Source: JAJEFO01 sp965214325
GTDB taxonomy: Bacteria > Pseudomonadota > Alphaproteobacteria > Rhodobacterales > Rhodobacteraceae
Direction of reading: 5' to 3'
Length of the DNA: 64,000 nucleotides
NCBI GenBank assembly: GCA_965214325.1
Contig: CBDCBG010000006.1
Location: 682,001-746,000, forward strand
A program made the position numbers and the translations under genes. This document shows, in pieces, positions 25,042-33,276 of this stretch (position 1 is its first letter; each line of letters starts with the position of its first letter). The notes under the pieces were generated by a model. It saw nothing but the letters and a program-made list of their open reading frames with translations. It was not told the origin of the DNA and searched no databases.

Positions 25042-25416
25042 GTGAATGCAGACAGGACGTTGCTGACGGACGCCATGTGGGCGCGGATCGAGCACATGCT
25101 GCCCGGCAAGGCGACCGATCCCGGCGCCACCGCGGAGGACAATCGGCGGTTTCTCGAAGCCATCCTCTGGCGGACCCGGACGGGATCGTCCTGGCGCGAC
25201 CTTCCGGAGCGCTTCGGCAACTGGAACAGCGTCTTCAAGCGCTTCCGCCGCTGGGCGGTGTCGGGCGTCTTCGAGCGTGTTTCCAGCGCGTTGTCGGACG
25301 AGTTCGAACTCGATCACGTGTTCGTTGACGGCACGATCGTCCAGGCACGCCAGAAGGCGGCGGGCGCAAACGGGGGGCCCGCAGCCGGAGGAGCGGCCGC
25401 TCCCGGGGAGACCTGA
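25042..25416 (+). CDS. IS5-family transposase, OrfA
   Basis: The first frame of the IS427-type transposase (124 residues). It shows the DUF4096-like N-terminus (LTDAMWARIEHMLPG, then DNRRFLEAILWRTRTGSSWR and DLPERFGNWNSVFKRFRRW) and the first catalytic Asp in HVFVDGTIVQA. The end of the frame (GGPAAGGAAAPGET) is out of register with the family. A -1 shift near the six-G run at 25372-25377 would connect it to OrfB. Confidence 0.85.
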   Translation: MNADRTLLTDAMWARIEHMLPGKATDPGATAEDNRRFLEAILWRTRTGSSWRDLPERFGNWNSVFKRFRRWAVSGVFERVSSALSDEFELDHVFVDGTIVQARQKAAGANGGPAAGGAAAPGET

Positions 25417-25799
25417 CCAGCAAGATCGTGGCCGTCGTGGACGGGCTCGGCTTCCTTGTGCGCTTCATGATCCTTCCCGGGCAGGCGCACGACCTCGCGG
25501 GCGTGCCGGATCTTCTTGAGGGCCTTTCGTTCGGGGCCCTGATCGGCGACAAGGCGTTCGACGCGACGTGGCTGCCCGGGGAATTCGAGGCGCGCGGGGC
25601 GGAGGCGGTGATTCCCTCGAGACGGAACCGGACGGAGCCCCGGGACCACGACAGGGAGATGTACCGGTGGCGACATCAGATCGAGAATTTCTTCTCTAGG
25701 ATCAAAGAGTTCCGTGCGGTGGCGGCCCGGTACGACAAGACGGAGGACAGCTTCGCGGCGGCGATCCATCCCGTCGCCGGCGTGGTAGCGGCGACATGA
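25329..25799 (+). CDS. IS5-family transposase, OrfB (joined to OrfA by -1 frameshift)
   Basis: This frame is open from 25329 and has no convincing start of its own before GTG/ATC codons near 25420. It reads RSGRSRGDLTSKIVAVVDGL, then LPGQAHD, the second catalytic Asp in LIGDKAFDATWL, and the catalytic Glu in YRWRHQIENFFSRIKEF. With OrfA it gives a complete DDE transposase of about 250 residues. The overlap contains GCAAACGGGGGG, a plausible slippery site. Confidence 0.8.
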   Translation, partial: RHDRPGTPEGGGRKRGARSRRSGRSRGDLTSKIVAVVDGLGFLVRFMILPGQAHDLAGVPDLLEGLSFGALIGDKAFDATWLPGEFEARGAEAVIPSRRNRTEPRDHDREMYRWRHQIENFFSRIKEFRAVAARYDKTEDSFAAAIHPVAGVVAAT

Positions 25800-25850
25800 A
25801 TGTCAACGGGCCCTAACCTGTTCGAGATTCGACATCAAGGGAGGTACCCC

Positions 25851-27095
25851 ATGTACGATTTGGCGATAATGTGGGACTGGATCGCATTTTCGGTGCGATG
25901 GCTTCACGTCATTGCGGCGATGGCGTGGATAGGTGCGAGCTTTTATTTCATCGCGCTTGATCTGTTGCTGAAACCTGCCCCTGGCATGCCCGAAGGTGCC
26001 AGTGGCGAAGAGTGGGAAGTCCACGGTGGAGGGTTCTATCGCACCACGAAATTCCTCGTGGCGCCCGCGCGAATGCCAGAGCACCTGACCTGGCACAAGT
26101 GGCAAAGCTATACGACATGGCTCTCCGGAGCGGCGCTGCTGATTGTCATCTATTGGGTCGGCGGTGAAATATACCTGCTCGACCCGACGAAGGTCGAACT
26201 GTCGCTGTGGCGGGGCATCCTGATTTCTGGCGGTTCCCTGACCGTCGGTTGGCTTGTCTACGACTTCATGTGCAAGTCGAAGCTCAGCGAGCGGCCCACT
26301 CTCCTGATGCTGCTTCTGTTCATCATCCTCGTGGCGATGTCATGGGGCTACAATCAGGTCTTCACAGGTCGCGCAGCACTTCTTCACCTCGGCGCCTTCA
26401 CCGCCACCATCATGACTGCCAACGTGTTCTTCCAGATCATTCCCAACCAGCGGATTGTGGTTGAGGACCTAAAGGCTGGACGCACTCCCGATGCGAAGTA
26501 TGGCAAGATCGCCAAAGTGCGCTCAACCCACAACAACTATCTGACGTTGCCGGTTGTTTTCCTAATGCTGGCGAACCACTACCCGCTCAGCTTCGGCACT
26601 GAATTCGCGTGGGTCATTGCGAGCCTGATTTTCCTGACCGGTGTCACCATCCGCCACTACTTCAACACCATGCATGCCACCGGCAAGGGCCCGCATTGGA
26701 CCTGGGCTGTGACCGTCATCTTGATGATCATCATGGCTTGGCTTTCGACCGTTCCCGCGATGGACATGTTCGAGGAGGCTGGAGCCCGCGAACTGACGCC
26801 TTACGAAATGAAGTTCGCCTCCGCCGAAGGTTTTGAGGACGCCTATAACGTGGTGCTCGGCAATTGTTCAATGTGTCATGCGCGGGAGCCATTCTACAGC
26901 GAGACGATGCTCTGGCCGCCCAAGGGTGTAGTACTGGAAACCAAGAGCGACGTAGCGCGCTACGCCGAGGCCGTGTTCCTGCAGGCCGGCGTGAGCCACG
27001 CCATGCCGCCGCCCAACGCGATCAGAACGATGACCCGGGAGAACCGGGCCACAATCGTGGGCTGGTATCGGGACGCGACCCGCGCTGGAAACTAG
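25851..27095 (+). CDS. puuD: Urate hydroxylase PuuD (membrane urate oxidase with cytochrome c domain)
   Basis: PuuD oxidises urate to 5-hydroxyisourate in the inner membrane, passing electrons to the respiratory chain. The 414-residue protein has an N-terminal multi-helix membrane domain (WLHVIAAMAWIGASFYFIAL, then helices to about residue 310). The segment FYRTTKFLVAPARMPEHLTW is typical of the family. A C-terminal cytochrome c domain carries one heme motif, CSMCH, near residue 344 and a Met in SHAMPPPN. The ATG at 25851 has a good site (GGGAGG). Only 37 bases separate it from the IS5-type element, so its native promoter is probably lost or lies in the IS. Confidence 0.93.
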   Translation: MYDLAIMWDWIAFSVRWLHVIAAMAWIGASFYFIALDLLLKPAPGMPEGASGEEWEVHGGGFYRTTKFLVAPARMPEHLTWHKWQSYTTWLSGAALLIVIYWVGGEIYLLDPTKVELSLWRGILISGGSLTVGWLVYDFMCKSKLSERPTLLMLLLFIILVAMSWGYNQVFTGRAALLHLGAFTATIMTANVFFQIIPNQRIVVEDLKAGRTPDAKYGKIAKVRSTHNNYLTLPVVFLMLANHYPLSFGTEFAWVIASLIFLTGVTIRHYFNTMHATGKGPHWTWAVTVILMIIMAWLSTVPAMDMFEEAGARELTPYEMKFASAEGFEDAYNVVLGNCSMCHAREPFYSETMLWPPKGVVLETKSDVARYAEAVFLQAGVSHAMPPPNAIRTMTRENRATIVGWYRDATRAGN

Positions 27096-27104
27096 GTTGG
27101 CGGC

Positions 27105-27416
27105 GTGCATCTTGGCATCATAGGTTTCGGCAACTTTGCAACGGCGCTGATCGACCTTCTTGCCGCGGCGCCAATTGCACGCGTCACGGTGACGGTGCGG
27201 CCAGGTTCCAAAGGTCTGGCGCGCCACCGTGCGGACCAGAAACCCGCGGGCATGAAAGTCGATGTCGTCTCGTCTTTCAATGACCTGCTTGAAGCCGCTC
27301 CCGGTCTCGTCGCGGATACCGCGGGACAAGCGGCAGTTGCCAGCTTCAGCTCGACCCTGCTCGAATGTGGCACCGACAAAATGATCTTGTCCGTAGGTGC
27401 GTTGGCCGGGGAGTGA
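27105..27416 (+). pseudogene. Aspartate dehydrogenase (NadX-type), N-terminal fragment
   Basis: The 103-codon frame starts at a GTG with a nucleotide-binding motif (HLGIIGFGNFATALIDLL). It continues LVADTAGQAAVASFSSTLLE and MILSVGALAG, which match the first third of L-aspartate dehydrogenase (about 265 residues in full). It then meets a stop, and no C-terminal domain follows. L-aspartate dehydrogenase would feed NAD synthesis or aspartate degradation. Nine bases separate it from puuD. It is almost certainly non-functional. Confidence 0.75.
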
Positions 27417-28157
27417 TTTCGCTAGTAAGCGTTCGGTCGAGCGATGACGAGCTGATTTCGTTGTTTGCCCGACTTTCTTTCCCGACTGCCGCCGACACCC
27501 TGGGCCCTGCCGTGAACCGTTGCCCGGCACGTGCGCCCGCGCTGAGTGCGCAATCGTGCCGACCCCGCTTTCCGCCGCGGTGGCGTCGCCGAGACCGACG
27601 TCCGTGCCCCGGTGACGACAGGCTGCCATCCTGCCGCAGGCCCGCGGACAGGACAGGACGAGGTGTCAGCGGTTGAGCGTCCGTTTCCTTCCGGAGCGGG
27701 CAGGGCCAGATGTCCTTCTTCGGCTTGCTGTGCCGGTCGTGGCGGCCGCGCCCCTCGGGCGGCGGGCGAATCAATTCCGCTACCAATTGGTCAGGCTGCC
27801 CGAAGATCCGGATACGGAAAGTGGCGTGAAGTCAACGGCGCAGATTCAATTTTCTCAAGAGAGAGAGAGGCTCCTCGAATTCGGCCTTCCGCCTCGCCTT
27901 CTGCAAGCCGAGGCTTGCTCGAGGAAGTCCGACTGGGGTCTGAGTCACCGGGGATCTGTTGCCCTGTCGGCTGTGATCAAGTGTCAACCGGCTGACCATA
28001 ATATTCTAATATTGGAATTTTGCCGATGTTCGGTCTATGAAACCATGAGACGGCGGAATCCGTTTCCAAAAGTCGCGCAACGCATCAATTCTCACCGGTG
28101 GGACGCCATGAAATTCAGAATTCGGGCTGTATCACGTTTTGCCGCGAAGTGCTGAGC
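27417..28157. other. Intergenic region, decayed DNA with an AT-rich control segment at its end
   Basis: About 740 bases. The first 550 bases show no recognisable coding sequence in six frames and probably include debris from the truncated dehydrogenase and a rearrangement. The part at 27995-28025 is strikingly AT-rich for this genome and contains an imperfect inverted repeat (CCATAATATT and AATATTGG). The 9-base half-site TGGAATTTT at 28013-28021 also occurs in the palindrome at 31068. It is a good candidate for the promoter/operator of the sulfatase operon. Confidence 0.5.
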
Positions 28158-29459
28158 ATGCCCGTCTCGCACCACCCCAACATCCTTCTCGTCCTCTTCG
28201 ATTCCCTGAGCTCAATCGACAGCGGATTGCCACGACCGTCAGGCGCCACGCCCGCACTTTCCGGACTGTCCCAAGAATGCGCGTTGTTTACCAGCGTGTA
28301 CGTCCCCTGTCCCGAAAGCAGCCCCGCGCGAGCAAGCCTCTTTACCGGGCTCGATCCTTGCGTACATGGATTGTGGACCAATGGCGTCGAACTTCCGCGG
28401 CGCGAGCGGACCTTTCCAGAAATCCTTGCCCAGGCCGGCTACACGAATTGGCTGGTGGGACGCCGGCAGTTGGCTGGAGTGGCGAACTGGACGACAGAGC
28501 ATGCCCGTCCGGACGAATTCGCGCAGGTGGAATGGGCGCATGGACCATTGCACAGGTCACGGCAGAACGCCTATCTGGCCTGGCTTCAGCGACATGCGCC
28601 TGATTGCCATGCTCGAGTCTTCGCCTCTCAGGCCAATGCAGACGACACCAATGTCCCGCAAGAGCAACGTGCGGCAATGTCCGAGCTTCCGGACGAGCTT
28701 TGCTTCAATCATTGGGTTGGCGAGCGCATCTGCGACTTGATGTCCGCCCACCCGGCGGACCGGCCGTTTCTGGCCGTTGCCGGGCTTTCAGTCGGTTCCT
28801 CCATGGGTGCGGAACCGCCGCAAGATCACGACGGCGAGGGTCTGAGCGAACGGGCATTCCGGCAAGCCGACACGGCATTGGGACGCATTCTTGACCAACT
28901 GGCCTCAAGCAGCCGCGCCGAAGATACCGTCATTCTTGTTGCGGCGGGTCGCGGGAATTGCGTGCCGGGAACCAAGTCCGATCCGATGAACGAACGGTCG
29001 ATCAGAGTGCCATTGCTCATGCGCCGGACGGGGCAACAGCGACGGATCGTGGATGCGCCTGTTTCGACGACGGACATTGCGCCGACCATCCTGAACATTG
29101 CCGGGTTGCCTGTCGGTCCGCGCATTCAGGGCAAGTCTCTGCTTGACGTAGCAAATGGAGCCCACCCGCCCCGAGGTTGGGCACTGAGCCGGTTCCGCCG
29201 GGGCTCGTTCTCCCAGTTCCGCAATTGGCAGACAGCATTTCGCGCTGACAACTTGAAGCTCGTGATCAGCCACGGAAGTGCAACAGGCGCTGCGCCGGCA
29301 ACGTACAGGCTCTTCGACCTCGATGCCGATCCCGACGAGCTTGACGATCTGGCTGTCCAGGAAGCGCACGTGGGCGATCTTGATGGCATGATCGACCGGA
29401 TGATCGACGCACGCTGCGCGCTCGAGGACCGGACGGAACCGCGAATTGCGGAATTCTAG
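28158..29459 (+). CDS. Sulfatase-family protein lacking catalytic residues (probable pseudoenzyme)
   Basis: A 433-residue protein of full sulfatase-fold length, clearly related to the next gene (shared VEWAHGPLHRSRQNAYLAWL versus FEWAHGPNHRALENDYHRWL). The metal pair near the N-terminus is D15-S16 instead of DD. The formylglycine position is Ser54 in SSPAR instead of Cys. The Lys and His of the GKxH motif are Arg102 and Gln104. The DH pair of the SSDHG motif is Gly264-Arg265. Some sulfatases use Ser, but losing metal ligands and Lys/His together argues against hydrolysis. The frame is intact and 14 bases from the next gene, so it may be a binding or regulatory partner. Confidence 0.85.
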   Translation: MPVSHHPNILLVLFDSLSSIDSGLPRPSGATPALSGLSQECALFTSVYVPCPESSPARASLFTGLDPCVHGLWTNGVELPRRERTFPEILAQAGYTNWLVGRRQLAGVANWTTEHARPDEFAQVEWAHGPLHRSRQNAYLAWLQRHAPDCHARVFASQANADDTNVPQEQRAAMSELPDELCFNHWVGERICDLMSAHPADRPFLAVAGLSVGSSMGAEPPQDHDGEGLSERAFRQADTALGRILDQLASSSRAEDTVILVAAGRGNCVPGTKSDPMNERSIRVPLLMRRTGQQRRIVDAPVSTTDIAPTILNIAGLPVGPRIQGKSLLDVANGAHPPRGWALSRFRRGSFSQFRNWQTAFRADNLKLVISHGSATGAAPATYRLFDLDADPDELDDLAVQEAHVGDLDGMIDRMIDARCALEDRTEPRIAEF

Positions 29460-29473
29460 GAAAACTGACGTTC

Positions 29474-30961
29474 ATGACCCATCGAAGGCGACGACCAAAC
29501 ATCCTGTTCCTCTGCACCGACCAGCAAAGAGGCGATAGCCTGCAATGCACGGGTGCAACATGGGCAGTGACACCCAACCTCGACAAGCTGGCGCGCGACG
29601 GCGCGCTCTTCCGAAACTGCTATGTGCAGAACCCGGTTTGCAGCCCTTCCAGAGCCTCGCTATTTACCGGAAAGTACGTGGCCAATCACGGGCTCTACGC
29701 CAACGGCGTGCCGCTGCCCTCCCGCCAGCGCATGTTCACGCGAACGCTTGCAGAGACCGGCTACGACTGCGGCATGATCGGCAAGCAGCACTTGCATCCC
29801 TGCGATTCATGGCAAACTGAACCGCGCCGGAACGACGGATACCGCGTCTTCGAGTGGGCGCATGGACCCAACCACCGCGCGCTCGAGAACGATTACCACC
29901 GTTGGCTGCGAAGGACCCACCCGAGGATCTTTTCGGAGGTCTTCCCCGAAATGGGGGCCAACGAAAGCCCCGCCTATGGCAATGTGGCGAAAGCCGGCAC
30001 ACCGATTGATCAGGTTCCGGTGGAGGCCCACTACTCGCACTGGGTGGCCGAGCGCGCCATGGATTTCATCAATCACCCTAGGCGTGAGGGAGAGAGCTTT
30101 TTCTTGGTCGCGAATTTCTTCGATCCTCACCACCCGTTCGGGGCGCCGCAGGAGTTTCGTGACAAGATCGACGCAGACGCGATTCCGCCGCCCAGCACGC
30201 GCATGGACGAATTGAAAGACAAGCCGCGCGAGCAGGCATGGTATTCCGACAAGAGCTACGGCGGCACGGCTCCAGGCTTCAAGGAGTACACGGAGGTTCA
30301 GATCCGTGAGCTCCGTGCTCAATACTGGGCCATGATCGCGCTGATCGATCATGAAATCGGGCGGATACTGGCCGCGCTTGAAGCGGCGGGACTGGCCGAA
30401 GACACGCTGGTAGTCTTTTCCTCCGATCATGGCGAGATGCTGGGCAATCACCAACAACTCTTGAAGGGTCCGCAGCTATACGAAGATCTGACCCGCGTTC
30501 CGCTGATCGCGCGATGGCCCGACAGGATCTCGACAGGATCTGAAATCGACGAATTGGTGCAGTGGGTCGACCTGCCCGCCACGTTTCTGGATGCAGCGGG
30601 ATGCGCACCAGGCAGAGGCGTGCAGGGAAGGTCGCTTCTGCCGCTGATGTCTGGAAGGCGGGATGGCTGGCGAAACTGGGCGCTTAGTGAGTACCGGTCT
30701 TCCGGTTTCACGACCGATCCACCAATCATGACAACAATGCTACGATGTGATCATTGGAAGTTGATCATTTGGCACGGAAGTCCTGCCACGGGAAGCCTGC
30801 GCGACGGCGAGCTGTACGATCTGTCCGTTGATCCAGGCGAGCTTCAGAACCTGTTTCACGACCCCGATCACGCCGAGACCTGCCGACGATTGAAGGGCGT
30901 TCTGCTTGACGTGATGGCCGAGACGGAAGATCGAACGGAACCGCAGTCCCGGCTCTGGTAG
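29474..30961 (+). CDS. Sulfatase (Cys-type, formylglycine-dependent)
   Basis: A 495-residue alkaline-phosphatase-superfamily sulfatase with intact catalytic motifs. It has the metal-binding ILFLCTDQQRGDS, the sulfatase signature CSPSRASLFTG (Cys to be converted to formylglycine), the active-site GKQHLHP, FFDPHHPF, and the second metal site VFSSDHGEMLGNH. No signal peptide is visible, so it is probably cytoplasmic, acting after import. It resembles choline-sulfatase/arylsulfatase A-like enzymes, but the substrate cannot be read. Downstream come an IclR regulator and an ABC transporter on the same strand. No maturase (formylglycine-generating enzyme) is in the window. Confidence 0.92.
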   Translation: MTHRRRRPNILFLCTDQQRGDSLQCTGATWAVTPNLDKLARDGALFRNCYVQNPVCSPSRASLFTGKYVANHGLYANGVPLPSRQRMFTRTLAETGYDCGMIGKQHLHPCDSWQTEPRRNDGYRVFEWAHGPNHRALENDYHRWLRRTHPRIFSEVFPEMGANESPAYGNVAKAGTPIDQVPVEAHYSHWVAERAMDFINHPRREGESFFLVANFFDPHHPFGAPQEFRDKIDADAIPPPSTRMDELKDKPREQAWYSDKSYGGTAPGFKEYTEVQIRELRAQYWAMIALIDHEIGRILAALEAAGLAEDTLVVFSSDHGEMLGNHQQLLKGPQLYEDLTRVPLIARWPDRISTGSEIDELVQWVDLPATFLDAAGCAPGRGVQGRSLLPLMSGRRDGWRNWALSEYRSSGFTTDPPIMTTMLRCDHWKLIIWHGSPATGSLRDGELYDLSVDPGELQNLFHDPDHAETCRRLKGVLLDVMAETEDRTEPQSRLW

Positions 30962-31044
30962 TTCGGCAATCCGCCGTTCATCGCCAGCCATGCTGGATGC
31001 CCGTTTGACCCTTTCGCGGCAACCATTGACGGAGAATTTCATAT

Positions 31045-31920
31045 ATGGTAGATCAAAATGCCAATAGTGGAATTTTAAATTCCATTGACCCGCGGCGCAA
31101 CATGAACCCGACGGAGCGAACGCTGCAAGTTCTGGAGTACATCATGGCTGCGGGGCCGGGACCGGTGAAACAGGTCGATATCGCCCGCGACTGCGGATTG
31201 TCGCCCTCCACCCTGAACAGGATCGTCAAGTCACTTTCAGACTGGGGTTATCTGTTCCGCACCAGCGAGAAGTACTGTGTGCGCAATTTCCGGCTCGAGC
31301 GGAACGTGCCAATGTCGGAAACCTATCTGGCCCGACTCGATAGCACCATGCATGATCTCTCTGACCGGTTCGGTGTCTCCGCGGAAGTGGTGGTGGTCGC
31401 CGGTCACGAGCTCCTTTGGCACTCCAAGACCGAGCACTCGAACCCCAGTGTCCTGATTCGCGCGAGTGTCGGCTTTCGCCGTTCGCTCTATGAACTCGAC
31501 GCTCTGGCCCAACTCTACCTAAGCCGCATCGACTGGGACGAGGTCGAGGCGCGCTTCTTCGTTGAAGGATTTTATGCGACCGTGCGCCGCACGGGTCAGG
31601 AAACCCGTTGGCTGCCGGCAGCTTCGGTCAAGGATCGCCTGGACGCAATGCGCGGAAAGATCTTTGCCGCCGACCTCGAAGGCAATCACATGGGGATTCG
31701 CCGCTTTGCTACAGTCGTCGAGGATCCTGACGGAAAATTCCTGCATCTGCTGACGCTTGCAGAGCCGGTAGGCACGATAGCGGATGAGGCGGAACATGTC
31801 CGCCGCTATCGCGACGCACTTCTCAATGCGCGCGACGACCTTGCGAAACTCGTATTCACTGAGAGCGCCGCAAAACGACTGCGGCCAAAGCACCACGTCT
31901 TGCCACATAGGGGCGGATAG
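31045..31920 (+). CDS. IclR-family transcriptional regulator
   Basis: The product (291 residues from the first ATG) has an N-terminal winged helix-turn-helix (ERTLQVLEYIM to CGLSPSTLNRIVKSLSDWGY) and a C-terminal effector-binding domain (ARLDSTMHDLSDRFGVSAEV, then MGIRRFATVVEDPDGKFLHL). The ATG at 31045 has GGAG about 10 bases upstream. An ATG at 31102 begins at the domain boundary, and a palindrome typical of IclR sites lies between the two, so the shorter form is possible. It ends 34 bases before the binding-protein gene and is the likely regulator of the sulfatase/transport operon. Confidence 0.9.
   Translation: MVDQNANSGILNSIDPRRNMNPTERTLQVLEYIMAAGPGPVKQVDIARDCGLSPSTLNRIVKSLSDWGYLFRTSEKYCVRNFRLERNVPMSETYLARLDSTMHDLSDRFGVSAEVVVVAGHELLWHSKTEHSNPSVLIRASVGFRRSLYELDALAQLYLSRIDWDEVEARFFVEGFYATVRRTGQETRWLPAASVKDRLDAMRGKIFAADLEGNHMGIRRFATVVEDPDGKFLHLLTLAEPVGTIADEAEHVRRYRDALLNARDDLAKLVFTESAAKRLRPKHHVLPHRGG
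31068..31084. promoter_or_regulatory. Palindrome TGGAATTT-T-AAATTCCA, candidate IclR-type operator
   Basis: A perfect 8-base inverted repeat with one central base. It resembles the published E. coli IclR consensus (TGGAAATnATTTCCA). It lies at the very start of the IclR-family gene, between two possible start codons, and the half-site TGGAATTTT recurs at 28013-28021 upstream of the first sulfatase gene. Autoregulation and control of the operon are inferred. Confidence 0.6.
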
Positions 31921-31954
31921 TCCCCGGGGCAGGCACAAACCCATAGGAGGAAAT

Positions 31955-33229
31955 ATGAGAACCCTACTTGCCACTGCATTCATTGCCACTCTGGTGGTCG
32001 GCGCACCATGCGCCCCGGCGATTGCCCAATCCGACGAAGTGAACGTCGTTCTCTTCGGCATGCCATACACTCGCGGACTTCAGGCGATCGCGGACGACTT
32101 CGAGGCGGAAACCGGGATCAAGGCGAACATCAATGTGGTTGGGCAGGATGTATTCGAAAACCGCATCACGCTCTCGTTCACTGGTGCGACCGGCGACATT
32201 GATGTCGTCCATACACCTGTCATCCAGGTTCAGCGATGGGTTGCCGCAGACTGGCTGAAGCCAATTACCGAGGAAGTCGATGCCATGCCCGGAAAGGACG
32301 ATATCCTTGCCGGACCGCTTGATGCGTATCTCATCAACGGTGAACGCTGGGCCGTGCCATTCATGGCTGGAACCGGGCTGATGACATATCGAATGGACCT
32401 GTTGGACGCTGCAGGCCTGGACGTACCCGAAACCTGGGAGGAAATGCTGGAAGTCGCGGCTGCAATCCACAGCGACGAGACCGCTGCCATCGCGCTGCGC
32501 GCAGTGCCCGGGCAAGGCTTCAACATGTTCATATTCCCGATGGTCATGCGCGCTTACGGAGGCAAGTTCTTCGAGGACTATGTCAACGGCGACCTGACCC
32601 CGGCGATCAATTCTCCCGAGAACCTCGAGGCGTTGAACATCTACATAAGGCTGCTGAACGACTATGCGCCCCAAGGCGCCGGCAACTTCAACTTTTCCGA
32701 AGTGAATGCGGCTGCGCAGAACGGTCAAATCGTGTTTGCAGTTGAAGGTACCGGAGTCGTCAGCCAGATCGTGGACCCCGAGAAAAGCAAGTTCGCGTCA
32801 GTCACCGGCCTGGCCCTGCCTCCAGGCGGTCCGGCGGGACGATCGCCCGCGATTGCCGTCCACGGCCTCGGGATTCCGGCGAGCGCCGCAAACCCTGATG
32901 CCGCAGCCAGGTTCATTGAATGGGCAGTCAGCACGGAAACGGTTGCCAAGATCTCGCTGGCACAGCCGTTCCCGGATTTCACGACCGGCACCGTCGCGGA
33001 CAACGAAGACGTCATCGCGAAGTACGCCGACGTCCATCCCGACTTCCTAAGGCTGCGCGTGGAGGCGCTGAACCTCGCGATTGGTCACTATCGGCCGTTG
33101 CTCCCCGATTGGCCTGCGCTAGGCGCGGCAATTGGCGAGAACATCAATGCCGCCGTCAACGGCCTGATGTCGCCGGAGGAGGCACTGGCTGCCGCAGAAC
33201 AGGAAATGGCTGACATCCTGGGGCAATAG
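31955..33229 (+). CDS. ABC transporter substrate-binding protein (family 1, sugar-type)
   Basis: A 424-residue periplasmic binding protein. It has a Sec signal peptide (LLATAFIATLVVGAPCAPAIAQ, cleavage near residue 24) and the family 1 layout: TRGLQAIADDFEAETGIKAN, VPFMAGTGLMTYRMDLLDAA and AARFIEWAVSTETVAKISLA. The ribosome site AGGAGG is strong. Family 1 proteins bind mono- or oligosaccharides and related polyols. The flanking sulfatases suggest a sulfated or sulfate-bearing ligand. The gene follows the IclR regulator by 34 bases and precedes two permease genes. Confidence 0.92.
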   Translation: MRTLLATAFIATLVVGAPCAPAIAQSDEVNVVLFGMPYTRGLQAIADDFEAETGIKANINVVGQDVFENRITLSFTGATGDIDVVHTPVIQVQRWVAADWLKPITEEVDAMPGKDDILAGPLDAYLINGERWAVPFMAGTGLMTYRMDLLDAAGLDVPETWEEMLEVAAAIHSDETAAIALRAVPGQGFNMFIFPMVMRAYGGKFFEDYVNGDLTPAINSPENLEALNIYIRLLNDYAPQGAGNFNFSEVNAAAQNGQIVFAVEGTGVVSQIVDPEKSKFASVTGLALPPGGPAGRSPAIAVHGLGIPASAANPDAAARFIEWAVSTETVAKISLAQPFPDFTTGTVADNEDVIAKYADVHPDFLRLRVEALNLAIGHYRPLLPDWPALGAAIGENINAAVNGLMSPEEALAAAEQEMADILGQ

Positions 33230-33276
33230 CTCTCCTCCCTGTGCGCGCTCGGCGGGTTGCATACCCGCCGAGCAAA

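Larger units (their letters stand above)
24943..25813 (+). mobile_element. IS5-family (IS427-type) insertion sequence, 871 bp
   Basis: The ends are inverted repeats: left GGGCCTGTTGACA, right (reverse complement) GGGCCCGTTGACA. They are flanked by TA on both sides (24941-24942 and 25814-25815), the short target duplication typical of the IS427 group. Length and the two overlapping transposase frames also fit. The element looks complete. It separates an IclR remnant from puuD and lies 37 bases before the puuD start, where it may replace or supply promoter sequence. Confidence 0.9.
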
